From positions 20,406,613 through 20,470,612 of the forward strand of contig NC_133223.1 of the NCBI RefSeq assembly GCF_040436345.1: a DNA stretch of 64,000 nucleotides, read 5' to 3'. Each line of letters begins with the position of its first letter. The stretch's first letter is position 1. This DNA is from Pagrus major (taxonomy: Eukaryota > Chordata > Actinopteri > Spariformes > Sparidae). The notes beneath the pieces are model-generated. The model worked only from the letters and a program-made list of their open reading frames with translations. It had not been told where the DNA came from and searched no databases. Positions 34,901 to 46,600 of the stretch are shown piece by piece. A program made the position numbers and the translations under genes.

Positions 34901-37129
34901 CAGAATGTCCCTTATTCCATCATATTCAGGTGCCTTTATGTGATGTGTTTTGATTTGATTTCGTTTGAGTGTTTAATATGAAGTGTATGTTTTGTATCAT
35001 AATAGAAAAAATACGATAAAAATATTTGTCAAAAACATGCTTGAAGAAGGAAGGCTTCATAGGTTTGATTACTGCAATGAAACTACACACAGTAAACTTG
35101 ACAATTTACCAGAATGCCCGCTTTAGTCAGAGCAACTTCTAATAACAACAGCAAGTGTGTTTGAGAGATTGTGTTTGTATATATCCTAAAATAAAAATAT
35201 GTGTGGAACATCCCCTTTTAAATCTATAAACTAGTCTTTTTTTTTTAAGGTAAACTCTCATTTTTAGCTCCGTTATGTTTACATTCTCTTAATTATTACA
35301 TGGCAGCAATTTCTTATGATAACTATAGACTCACAACTGCAAAACTTTTATCATTATTATGCAATTTCACAGGTCAATATATATGCGGATGTGATATGTT
35401 TGCCTCGAGCGTGTATGAAAACAGCGTGAATGTATTTTATTGTTCGAAGAGTGCAGAACCCTCCTGCAAAGTAGCTATTAGTGAAGCTGACAGGGCCAAA
35501 AGCAGCGCAGTTAGATGGAGTGTTATTAGTGCTGAACGACACTGATGTGACAGATAGGAAAAATCTTTTTGCATGTGATGCCTGTGCACTGCCCAACAAT
35601 TTTTATTGATTATATCTGTTTTAAAATCACACTTTGTGGATGTGTCTGAGCCTTACAAAAACTGCAGGGTGATGCCGGCTTGTTTCAGGTTTTCAATGAT
35701 AACGTCCAGCTGGTCTGAGTTGGCCCGAGTGTTGAGGTCAGTTAGGAGGACAATGTTGAGACGATCACACTTCTTCCCTCTGAATAAAACAAACAAACAC
35801 AGTGTCACACCATCGGAAAACAAACAATCCCACCAGCAAAATGAACTACCAGGACAACACTATAATGAGAATTATATATGAAATACAAGCTGCTGCCTAC
35901 TTTGTTCCTGTCTGGAGGAGATCCATGGAGACAACAAGAGCATCCATCCCTGTAGAAGAGGAGTTAAGGAGCGAATAGATTCTCACACATCATTTACACA
36001 CAAACAGGCTCTAAAGCACGTGTAGTAGTAATTTTGTAGCATAGCCTGGGGAGTCAATAATATTTACAGCATCTTGTATCACTTTATATGTGCATTTATA
36101 ACAAAATATCAACAGATTTATCCTCATATATGACATTTTCTGGGAAAGCAATTTAAAAAAATTTAATAATTGAAATAACTATACAGAAATTTCTGTTTTG
36201 GCTTACCCAGAAATGAAATACATGACAAAACAAGGTACTTAATCATATTAATGCAAATAAATAACAATAAAAATCCAATAACACATATACAATAAGCATA
36301 CAGACATCATTAGATGTACCCTTATACCGATCTACCTGCAACATTACCTGATAAACTGATTTTTTAAAAGTATCAATCATAAAGGATACAATCAGCCTGC
36401 TGACTCTCTGGATGGATCTGATTCTCTATTTCCTCCAGAAGCTCAAAGTCAGGCACCATGAGGTGACGATGCACGGTGATGTTCTGGTACTGGTCGTCCT
36501 GGTCCAGCTGGTTCTTGGTGGAGTCTGTGCCAAACAGAACCACAGCCAGTTCATCCTTAGTCTCTGCAAAAACCTGTCAAAATACAAAAGGCATTCTCAG
36601 GGTGGATCCTCCAGGCAGATTAAGTTTGTTTATCGTGTTTGTAAATGTGTAGTAGAAGTATACCTGGCGCTGAACAAACTTCTGGATGACTTTTTTGGCA
36701 AGTTCAAAGGGAGGCTCTTCACCAGGGGCAGAGTTGGACATGGAGAATCCAACATCCATGCACAGAACCAACGCTGACTAAGGGAAATAAACAATACAGG
36801 TTTTTAAGTCAAGAAGACAACAAGAGAACAAACAAGACATCTTTTTGATTTTTCGAGGGCATTATTTTATTTGTTCTCACGCTGTTAAACGAGTGCACAA
36901 TGAGCTTTCTATACATTCAATGGGGGGCGGGACGGCTCAACATGCCTCAACATGTCGCTAAGGCTTCACGTCTGAACGTCAACGAAAGAGAACAATTTGT
37001 TTCTAATGTTTGGACTTTGTTCCTAACGACCATTTAAAACATTATAAACTATCTGACAAAGTCGCACCCTTGTGAAATTAATTTCTTTAGGGAATGTAAA
37101 TGAAAGTAACTTACTTTAGATCCTGCCAT
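28989..37129 (-). CDS. xrcc5: Ku80 (X-ray repair cross-complementing 5), complete coding region (21 coding exons, 725 aa)
   Basis: With Ku70, Ku80 forms the ring that threads onto broken DNA ends and recruits DNA-PKcs for non-homologous end joining. Reading in from 37129: MAGSK, then [20 protein letters not shown] (vWA domain), a Ku beta-barrel core with [14 protein letters not shown] and [12 protein letters not shown], a helical C-terminal domain with [14 protein letters not shown], and the DNA-PKcs-binding tail GDVDDLLDMM. Human Ku80 is 732 aa and ends DVDDLLDMI. Exons (high-low): 37129-37115, 36777-36664, 36573-36390, 35949-35901, 35779-35657, 34850-34671, 34463-34349, 33575-33437, 33348-33236, 33143-33081, 32996-32859, 32782-32692, 31432-31302, 31147-30951, 30496-30406, 30292-30223, 30088-29979, 29711-29615, 29432-29365, 29265-29191, 29003-28989. 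Phases agree at every junction. First and last coding exons are both 15 bases. The plus-strand frame at 31105-31575 is a shadow. Confidence 0.97.
31940..32405. repeat. GTACTT-type dispersed repeat in an xrcc5 intron
   Basis: The left part reads GTAAAGTACAAATACATTG and CTGTACTTTACTTGAGTATA. The right end near 32365-32405 (TACTTGAGTAAAGAATGTGG) looks like the opposite terminus. Confidence 0.45.
34531..34600. repeat. Microsatellite (AG)n(AAAG)n
   Basis: A purine-only tract in an xrcc5 intron. Confidence 0.9.
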
Positions 37130-37300
37130 CTTCTTTTTTCCCTCTTCCAGTGACTGCGTGTTACTCTGTTATGGCTCCGGAGAGAAACCGGAAGTGACAA
37201 ACGTTCCGCAGCTGTTTTAGCGCGCTTCAAACGATCAATAACCGATGTTTGCTCACCAAAGATTTCGATTAGATTACTTGTTTCAGGAAACAAAGTGGAC
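37130..37300 (-). promoter_or_regulatory. xrcc5 core promoter with ETS-type site
   Basis: ACCGGAAGTG at 37187-37196 (plus strand) is a full ETS/GABP consensus about 60 bases upstream of the start codon. GCGCGC-containing DNA lies just above it. No TATA box is visible, as is usual for housekeeping repair genes. Confidence 0.5.
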
Positions 37301-37867
37301 CTGAATCAAGCTTTGATTATGTCATTCGTGCTGTTGTTGATCTTGAGGCGCAGAGTCAGGGCAATGAAATCCAACAATCAGATGTAGGTCAAACACCCTC
37401 CAGCGTTTCCTGTGGCCTCGCGCGCTGTGACTGAAATTATGGCTCAACTCGTGCTGTATTGAGGTCAAATAGAAATAATGATAAATAATAAATTCTGTAG
37501 ATACACAATGAACAGAACTTATATACATAATAATAAGTAAACGTGTACAGAACAGATTAATAAAAATACAAAACATTCAAAGCACCCCCCCAAAATGTAA
37601 AATGTTTGATTGGGCTTTTCATATTCTATTAATCATTTGAATTGTAGGCTATAACTGTAATTCTTTACGTTGTATGTGTACTTAAGGTCTAGTTGCTCTC
37701 CACACTACTAGGAATAGATTTTTTTTTTTTTTTTACATATATATATAAAATACTAAAACCACATTTCCAGAAGAATTACTGAGGTGTAATGACCTAAATT
37801 ATACAGTGGCCATTATTCTGGCTAATTTGTGTGGTTCTGACCCATAGTTCTGTCCTGTGTTTTAACC

Positions 37868-38067
37868 TTTAAGGTGCACTATGTAGTTTTGTGGAAGAAA
37901 TGTTAATTAGTTTGTTTTGCCAAAACAAACTAAATAAACAAACTCTCTTTGTTTTCATGACTGATTAAAATTAATAAACTAACTGACTTTAAAGGACAAC
38001 ACAATTTCATACTGTTTTAACCTAACACAGATCCCCCACCTTCCTTCCTTCCTTCCTTCCTTCCTTC

Positions 38068-38110
<43 letters not shown>

Positions 38111-38176
38111 TCCTCTGAGAACAGCTTGTTTATTCAGTTATGAAAGTTCAGTTTGTATTACCTCATTAATGTATTA
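37868..38176. repeat. MITE-like element, copy 3, with an expanded microsatellite inside
   Basis: The left end TTTAAGGTGCACTATGTAG and interior (AAAGGACAACACAATTTCAT, then CTGAGAACAGCTTGTTTATT) match copy 1 in the same orientation. The stretch between them in copy 1 is replaced here by (TTCC)n(TTTC)n. The right end looks cut off. Confidence 0.7.
38040..38112. repeat. Microsatellite (TTCC)n(TTTC)n
   Basis: About 8 TTCC units pass into about 10 TTTC units, inside the MITE copy at 37868-38176. Confidence 0.95.
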
Positions 38177-38551
38177 ACAAAATCAGATAGTAAAGCAAGC
38201 TAATAAATCTGTGTTGGCCCTGAGAGTGCTAATATCTACTGAACTGTAATCGGCATTGGAGCATATGGATTTCCTTCAGTAAGCACCCCAATTTAACACC
38301 AGGGTGCCAATAATCAGATCTTAAAGCATCCCAAACCCCAGAGAGCCATCTGTATCTGTGTGCACCATGCAGGGATATTATATGATGACTTGTTTTTCTG
38401 AGTGGCACATTTTAACAATGACCTGCTGTGCATTGAAACATGTTGTTTTTTCTCTCTCTTCTTTTTCTTCTTCTTTCTCTCTTCTTCTCTTTTCTCTTCC
38501 ACAATGTAGATTTAAAAATTAGCACATAGTTGCGATGTGACGACATAACAC

Positions 38552-40455
38552 TTTATTGAATTTGTGTAAGTCTTTACTTTGCATTCTGTTGTTCCACAAC
38601 ATGTAATGTGACATACAGACCCAATCCATACACACAGATCTTTACTTGTATGAAAATGAAGTTGATTTATTAAATGAACATCTGAATCACCAAATATTTA
38701 AACCATTTGTTTGCAACACATTTACTTCAAAGTGCAGAGTATAAAACACCTAGCTACGACAATTTGAGGAAGTATACTAGACTTAAATATTAAAAATAAA
38801 TTAAATCAACATTAAAAATATGACTGTATAGAAAAATGTAACAGGAACTTCATTTGTATGAACCACAACTGTGAAGACAACACGAGTAGTTTAAGATCAT
38901 AATCTTCTGTGTTTGATGCCTTGAACATATAAAAACATGAGTGAAAGAACGTTAATTCACCAAAGAAATGATTCTGATTTGTCAGCTTGTCCTGACTATG
39001 GTTTCAAATCATGGCTGGATTAACCTGCTGGGGTGCCCTGCGGCAAAACGAGCAAAATGCTCCTTCATTACCGCAAACACGCACACTGTGGTTTATATTG
39101 AGTCAGTCCCACGAACACCTTCCTGCTGCTGAAAATACTCACTAGAGCACCAAATGCGTATTACTCCATAGCTGAAAATAGTCCTGACAAATGCACTGTT
39201 TACTTCAGTTTGAGTAACATTTGCTTAAAACTAAAGTGGCCAGCTGTTTTATATGGAGGACTGAAACTGCCCAAATAAAAAATGAATAAAGAAATACATA
39301 ACGGACTTGATAAATAAATGAATATTCCAATAAATGCACCAAGAATAATATCAAAAATTAATGGAAGACATGAATTAATCTATAAATTGTTATTTCCCTT
39401 TTAACTGGCTTCTGCATTAACTTACTTTTGTATTTGTTTTTGCTATTTATTTACTCTCCCACTTGATTTTTCATTTTATTTATTCATTATTTTATTTTAA
39501 ACTGTATTTACATATTTACGTATTTATTTCTTTATATTTTTTACCCTTTGCATTTTCCAACTATTTATTTTCACCAACTTATTTATTTCTATATTTTCTT
39601 TTTACATTGCTTTATGCATTTCTGCTTCATTAACAATTAGAAAAGCAAACTAACACGGAAATATCGGTTTATGTCAAATTTGTTAATTAATGTCTTTTTA
39701 ATATTATATTTAGTGCCTTTAATAGCATATTAATTGAGCCATGTATTTGTTGCTCTGTTTGTTTTGGATTTTGGCAGTTACAGTCCTCCATGGTTGTAGA
39801 AAAGTAATGCACATTTTTAAGTATATATACAGTAACATCAGCCTTGTTTTATAAAGTTTACACATGCTGACACAGCAACCCTTCACAAGACATCGCCTTC
39901 GCTGCTTATTTTTCTGTCAATTTTGTGCTCAGTGGTGCATATTTCCAATCAATGCCCACTTCTCCCCAGTTGGTAATCCAGCCTTGTTTCAAATACAACT
40001 TCACTGAGTGATTATGATGACGTCACAGCGTTGCCTGTGACGTGAGTACTGTTTGTGATGTCAGTGCACAGCACAGTGATCACATAAGGTTTAATTACAG
40101 ATATTTACAGATGAAGTGAAACTTGGTTTAACTTTCAGGCCTCCAACAGTATGTGTATCAGTGTCCGCAGCTAGTTTATCTTAACTTCACTGAAGGAGGC
40201 ACCGAGGCCTACGTGTATCAAAAAGTCTTTCAGTAGGATTCAGTGATTTGAGAAATAACTCTTAGAACCTACAAAACAACATGCTCATCATCATTTATAG
40301 AGACCTGGACACAATAATGCTTTATAAAATCTGAAGTAGTTGCATTTCAGCACAATTTAGGCAGTGTTTACAGAAAAGTATTGTGAAATAGCTTAAATAT
40401 ACTTTCCAGTCATATCACTTTGACTTCGGCCGACATCAACAGGAGCCTAGGACCT
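38552..40455 (-). other. tmem169: Putative tmem169 3' UTR
   Basis: Downstream of the stop, the first good minus-strand AATAAA is at 38557-38552 (plus-strand TTTATT). That gives a 1.9-kb 3' UTR with no open frame. It would include a foldback element at 39254-39795. A nearer cryptic signal may be used instead. Confidence 0.4.
39254..39795. repeat. Foldback element, termini ATGGAGGACTGNAACTGCC, A-rich left and T-rich right
   Basis: ATGGAGGACTGAAACTGCCC at the left is mirrored by GGCAGTTACAGTCCTCCAT at the right. The left interior is A-rich (AAATAAAAAATGAATAAAG) and the right interior T-rich (ATTTATTTATTTCT words), so a transcript could fold into one long AU-rich hairpin. Confidence 0.7.
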
Positions 40456-41852
40456 TCACACGGATGATGTCTGGGCGTGTTCGCTTGGTGCCTTGCTCTG
40501 CAGAGTGCCAGAAACAGTGTCAGAGTCAAGCAGCTCTACTATGCTATAGGGGGAACAGTCCTCCAGTCCCAGCTTCCCACAGGCCCAACCGCAGAAGCCT
40601 TTCTCCAGGTCTCTGACGGACATCCACCACTCGCTGAAGGCCCAGGACACCTGCACCACTGCTGAGTACAGAGCCAGAGACACTGCCATGGGCATGATGA
40701 GCATAGGGTAGAAGATGATGAGGAAGGGGCATATTGTGATCTTGTGCCAGAACGTCCGCTCTTCATTGTACACCAGGAAGACGTTGTACCAGGTGAGAGT
40801 GCCATAGTAGAAGGAGGTGATGAAGGAGAGGAGGAAAACCACGGGGGCGCAGGAGACGCTCCAAAGGACAACATGTGGCCCCTGACACACACCTAAGCTG
40901 CAGGCGCGTTTCGAGCCTTCTCCGCCCTCGCACTCTGCATCAAGACGTTCCCTTGACTTGGCCAGATCCCTGAGTTCCTTCTCTGTCATGGTCAGGTGAA
41001 TGTCAACCACCTGCCCCTTCTTCTTTCCTCGGGTGATGGTGCCGGTGAGGGTCACGTAGCGACTGTCTGGAGGAAGGCTCCAACCTCCTCCTGTTAAGAA
41101 TTAATAAGATACAACAACAAAAAATATGGTTCCCTTAGTTACTCACAAAAAGCACTTCAACTTTATTTTTTCATCTGTTAAACCTTAAAGGGCAAGTCCA
41201 CCAATTTAATCATTGAAGTGTGTTTACAGGTCTTGGGTAGTACTACTGCATATGTGATATCTCAGGTTCTGCTGAATGTTTTTAAACTGTCTATATCATG
41301 CTAGACCAGTGAACTACTTTTCAAAACCTGCCGCCTACATTGCCCACAATGCAACTTACCCACTGAGTGACATCCCTGGATGCAATGTATCAGATTTCAT
41401 GCAGCTTCCTCTGGAACCACAAAAGGCGTTATGCTACTTATTTCACATATGCAGTAGTACTCCCCAAGACCTGGTGTTAAACGGGCAGATTTACCCTTTA
41501 ATAGAGAAATATGATTAATTCTTGCTTCTTTCAGTGTAACTCATGACTGATTGCTGACGCTCCTGACACCTGTCTCACCTTCGCCTGTAGGTGTGCAGAG
41601 GAATTTAGCTCCCTCCTCCGTGCTCCTCTCTGCTGCCTCCTCGCCGCCTTGGTCCTCCCCAGGCGCCCTCTCCATATCAGAGCGGTAGACGATAATGGAC
41701 TCCGGTCGGGGGTCTTTCTTCTTCCTCCTCTTCCTCCTTATGGAGGGTCCCACTTCTCCATCATCTACATGGTTCCCTGATACGTCTGATCTTAAGGAGA
41801 TCATCTGGGGGCTTCCCTCTCCTTCAGTTTGAGGCTCCTCGACCTGTGCCAT
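40456..41852 (-). CDS. tmem169: Transmembrane protein 169, complete coding region (2 coding exons, 302 aa)
   Basis: Exons are 41852-41579 and 41090-40456, joined in phase through a GA-G/GA glycine codon. The N-terminal half is charged and holds RRKRRKKKDPRPESIIVYRS. Exon 2 opens with WSLPPDSRYVTLTGTITRGK. Two hydrophobic segments follow at about 164-187 and 213-236, separated by YYGTLTWYNVFLVYNEERTF. The tail has EKGFCGWACGKLGLEDCSPY then SIVELLDSD and ends TSSV. All these blocks match human TMEM169 (297 aa). Its biochemical role is not established; it is predicted as an integral membrane protein. The basic KKRRK-type cluster precedes the membrane part and could help set topology. It shares orientation with xrcc5, as expected from the 2q35 neighbourhood. 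Confidence 0.95.
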
Positions 41853-42537
41853 GCTGTCACCTGATCCAGTAAAGGCTTTGACTCTTGGGCTGCTTTTTGA
41901 TGGGTTATATATGGAAACTAATAGTTAAGTGAGCAGCACAGACTGTAGTCACCCATTGTGTTTAGGTTTTTAAATCTAAGGAAATTGAAGGTGATACAAG
42001 CACCCACACATACAAACAAGAACAGAGAGAGATTGACATTAAAAATCTGGTTATTTACAGTCACAATAATCCTCTATGTAGAGAGATCCTGGCCTACATT
42101 CAGCACAGTCACTTTTCTGTGACGCTGACTGGTAAAAATCTACCACAGTCTCACATTACATTTGATCTGACAGCATCTGCACTGAATGAGACCAAATCCT
42201 TCTGGATAGATGATAAACAAAGCGTGATAGATGAGTTCAAAAAAGGGGGGCTGCCTCTGTTTTGCGGTGGAGACGCTGCGAGCTCAGTTAATATCAGCAT
42301 TATCCATCCTTTACAGACATCATGACAGAAAAACTACACAATCCACTGACGAATAATGGTGATTTTGCAAAGGGATGCATCATAAGATAAAAGGGGGTGA
42401 AATCGACAATGCAACCCATTCTTCACACAGCTGATCCCCTCCCATTTAAATCCCACCCATGTCCTCTCTTTTGTCTGCAGACCAGCCGGCGGACAACATG
42501 TACCCTACCCAGGTCTGAAAATGAGATTCAGTCTTAC

Positions 42538-42700
42538 CTTGAGCAGGCAGGACGAGCACCGGGCAGACAAACGAAACCGTGTGAGGATAAATGACTGGAT
42601 TTAGCTGGGCCCACTCATCACAGCGATGTGTTTTTGCCGATACAGATGCGCTACGCAAGATGATTTCCAGAATAGCACTAAGCCCGCCTCCCTAACCTCT
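42538..42700 (-). other. tmem169: Putative 5' UTR exon and promoter of tmem169
   Basis: The minus strand has a donor CTCAAG|GTAAGACTG at 42538/42537 after GC-rich DNA. A matching acceptor GGATCAG lies eight bases before the tmem169 start codon (exon starts at 41860). The upstream border is not defined. Confidence 0.4.
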
Positions 42701-42841
42701 GTCACACCAATCCTGAGCCGTCCGCGAGCCTCCCTGCAGTCACGTGAGCGTGACAACATCCACCCATGTCTAATAATAAGCACATCTGTCACAGAGGATG
42801 GGAATGTATAACTAATATGTCCACAGCAAATCAAATATATA

Positions 42842-42890
42842 CATCAAAATACAATATATATAATATAATATATATATATATCATATAATA
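42842..42890. repeat. AT-rich (TA)n tract
   Basis: Interrupted TATA repeats with ATAATATA words. Confidence 0.85.
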
Positions 42891-42982
42891 AAGTTATACA
42901 GTATGAGCAGACATTTCCATTGCTGAATATCTAAGCCTTGGACTGTTACACGTGACTGTTTATATAGGCCAAACATCGCAAT

Positions 42983-43348
42983 GTATGGAAACCCTTTTCC
43001 ACCAAAAAATAGAAAATAAATAAATAAATAAATAAAATTAAATGAACAAAGCTAGGTGAAAAATATTCCCACAGTAAGTCAAAATTATGAGATAAAAAGT
43101 CAAAGTTATCAAATATAAATTCAGTTGAGATGAAAAGTCGAAATTATGAGATTAGAAGTCATAATTATGTGATGAAAAATCATAATTATGGGAGAAAAAG
43201 ATTAAATTATGTGAGAAAAAGTCCAAATTATGAAATTGGAAGTCATAATGAGGAAAAAGTAAATATTATGAGAGAGCATTATTTTTAATCAGGGCTAAAG
43301 TTTTCATCTTTTCTTTTTCTTTAACTGTCAGAAATAATCTTCCATACT
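42983..43348. repeat. TIR element carrying a CATAATTATG-type minisatellite, copy 1
   Basis: The left end is GTATGGAAACCCTTTTCCAC; the right end, reversed, is GTATGGAAGATTATTTCTGA. Between them are irregular units of about 18-22 bp of the form AGTCATAATTATGAGATAAA, plus an (AAAT)n tract at 43012-43036. The second copy is at 61195-61555. Confidence 0.65.
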
Positions 43349-43660
43349 ATAAATTCTGTGTATTCAGTTAAATTAATGGATTAATTATTGATTATTGATT
43401 ATTAATTGGTAAATTAATTATGCTGCTGTTTTGGCCAGGACTGCCTTAAAAGAGATTGTGAATCTCGATGGAAATATCGCTGGCAATATAAACATTAAAT
43501 AAAAATTAATAGATTAAAAAATCGATTATAACATGAACACCTCGTGCTTCATACAGGTGCTTTTATGTTGAAAGGGTGTGTCTCCCAACGTCTGAACGGC
43601 TGAGCAGCAGCCCGCGCGGCGATACCATTAAGCTAAAGCTAATGTCGGTGAAGTGTAAAA

Positions 43661-46600
43661 ATGAGCGACCAATACTCATTTAATAACATTGACAGCCTCC
43701 TCTTTCAAATTGGTGAGTTCAGTTATTACGTTTATTTTACGTTTTTAGTCGTGGTTTTGCTGTCATTCGATGTTTGCTGCTTGGCCGCCAATGTTAAAAT
43801 TAAGCTAATAGCATTAACGCTAGCAGGCTAGTTCTGGTGTTAACTAACTAGCCTATGCTAATTCAGGTGAGGAGATAACAAGTAGCTTTACTTATAATAG
43901 GATAGATAATAGTTTCTTTCAAATTAGTGCTGTAACTAAATGATTATTTTCATTGTAGATTAATTTGTGGATTATTTTCTTAAGATGGTTGTTTGGCTGA
44001 TGAAATGTCAGAAAAATGTTTCACAAAGCCCAAGATGAAGTCCTCAAATATCTTGTTTTGTCCACAACCGAAAGAAATGTAGTGTAGTCATAGAGTAAAA
44101 AAACAACAATAAATATTAATATTTAAGAAGCTGAAATCTTTTCCAGATTTCGATTTTCTTAAAGAATTACTCAAACCTATTTATTGATTATCAAAATGGC
44201 TGGTAATTAATTTAACAGTTGATGACTAATTGATTAATCATTCAGCTCTATTTCAAATAAGGTGACTGTTGTTTTTATCATGTAGCTCTTCAAACTCGGG
44301 AGCTTTCCCAAAAGAAGAATGAAATCCACCAGCAAATTAAAGGTACGTCTCACAGTTATTCCTCTTTATCTAACCAGAAGCGTTACTTGTATAAAATTAG
44401 ACGGGCAGCCTAACAAACAAATAGTTTGCCATAGATTTTATGTTGTAAAATGGTGTCTATCAGGTGTTTCCAATTTTCATCAACAGTTTGCAGAGCTGAC
44501 ATTGCTGAGAGGAGGTCTTGCATTGAAACAATCCACAGAAATACCAAGAAACTTGAAGAAGAAATCAGGTTGAAGCAGAGCACAGTGATACATAACAAAA
44601 CAAATGCTAAAAGGTATGATGACTAGGTAATACATGGGCCAAACCATGATGAATCAAGGTGATACATCATCAAATTTAACATATGACTTAACGTAAGCAG
44701 TGCAGTGTGACATGTTTAATAGTTTACTACTTGTCATCTATGTAACTTCAGCATGAAGGCGACCAACAGCCTGCTTCTTCAGTATGAGCAGACACTGAAA
44801 GAAGAACTGGAGAGCCGAAAAGCCAGCTACAAACAGGACACGTATGTTCAGTTAGCTGTGGTTAATTGTGTTAAATACATTTTTGTGGGCAGTAATAAGC
44901 AAAGCTGAATTATTCCTCATTTGTAACCCAACAAGGGAAGTCTACGAAGAGAGAATTGCAAGCTATAGGAGAACCTTCCAGTCACATAAAGAATATTATT
45001 GCCAAAATCCTCTTGCTCAAGAGCTCCTCATGCTGCAGGCTGAAAAAGAGGAGATTGAGTCAAGGATAAAGGCCTGTGATGATCAGATAACAGTGAAACA
45101 GAAGGAGCTGGAGCTTCTCACTGGTAATACCTTTTTTATATCATCACAACATGCTGTGGTAGAGCTGAAGTATTTACAGCTTTTTATACTGTTAATTTAA
45201 TTTCTGTCTGACCAGGTCCAGCAGTCAATTCTTCTTCCACTGAGAAACTACCAGACAGGTATCTTTCAGTGAATCTTTCAGATAACAAAGAGTAATGACA
45301 CATAGCCACAAGCAAAGCTTAGTTTTTCTCTGATTGAGTCCACTTTTCTTCCTAGTGTTCCTGGCCAGCAGCCCATAACAGAACCAGAGAAACAATTAGA
45401 TGCTCTCACAGAGGAGGACAGTGATTCTTCTATTGACATCTCCTCTCTTAATCTCAACCAGACAAAGGTACCTTGATATGTCAATAAATAATAATGGTAT
45501 TGTGAAGCTGAGGAGATTCTAGCAACTACAAATTGTTAAAGTTAAAGCTGATCCTGTTGTAACCACTAACCGTTTTTACAAACCTTAATAGATCTCGCAG
45601 AATGGTCACAAAACTTCTGTAGAGGCAAATGCTGAAGAAATTCATGAGGAAAACAAGGACCAGGATACTATGGCCTGCAGCCCTTTGCCAGAAAAAGCAA
45701 GCAGCGGGCGTTGGTCCTGTCAACAGTTGGATGGTAAGAAAAGGAAAGTCTGATATGTATTTCAGTTAATGCCAGCACTTCACACACAGCATAGCATGTT
45801 TGCCATGTGTGGATGGTTACAGTATATTACATCAAACCTCGTCAGCAGAATATTTATCTCTTCAGATCAAAGATGGCAAGATGTGATGCACCCTGAAGAG
45901 CAGGACCAGGAAACTAAATCAGAGGACCAGGTCTTGGTAATGTCTGTCTACTATCCACCTTATTCCAAGCCCCATGACACCTTGCGTGAATTATGGGCAA
46001 GACTTCTGGTGCAATCTATCACTTAAACTGAACCCGCATTTTCCATGGTCCTCTTTCTGAGATTGATTCGTATGGTGTATCATTCATTTATGAAGCTCTA
46101 GGTTGTCGAGTGAATACTTCTAACGCTAGTGTTATTACTTGGCCCACTTAGCTAATGCTTCTTAAACTCTGAAAGTGCACACTGTGAATCAGTTATTATG
46201 ATTCTTTGTTACACTAGTTCTGCCGATCCTGGATGTATCGACCATATTTTTTCCCCCTGTAACCTCCCCATTAAATTGTGGATATCCAGACTGACTTTAA
46301 AATGGACACAATTAATCAATTTACCTGATTTATCAAAATCCTTTTCCCTCTTACCCCTGCTGGTATCTTGCCCAGTGTAGTGTATGTTTCAGGTACTGGT
46401 CCCAAAACACTGGAGGTGAAAGGCCTTTTAATCATGAAACACTCCACTATTTTTACATGTTAACATCAGTTTACTTTTTACGAGGAGTACCATTCAGGCT
46501 GTTATTAAGTCTATTTAGTTGCATTATGGGAAATTTAGGATAGGATGTTTTTGGAGTTCAACCCACACCAGGAACTAAAAGTCAGGATGTTTCAGCCTCT

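Noticed and set aside
42119-42325. Plus-strand frame upstream of tmem169
   Set aside because: It has no homology I recognise and lies in the tmem169 5' intron on the other strand.
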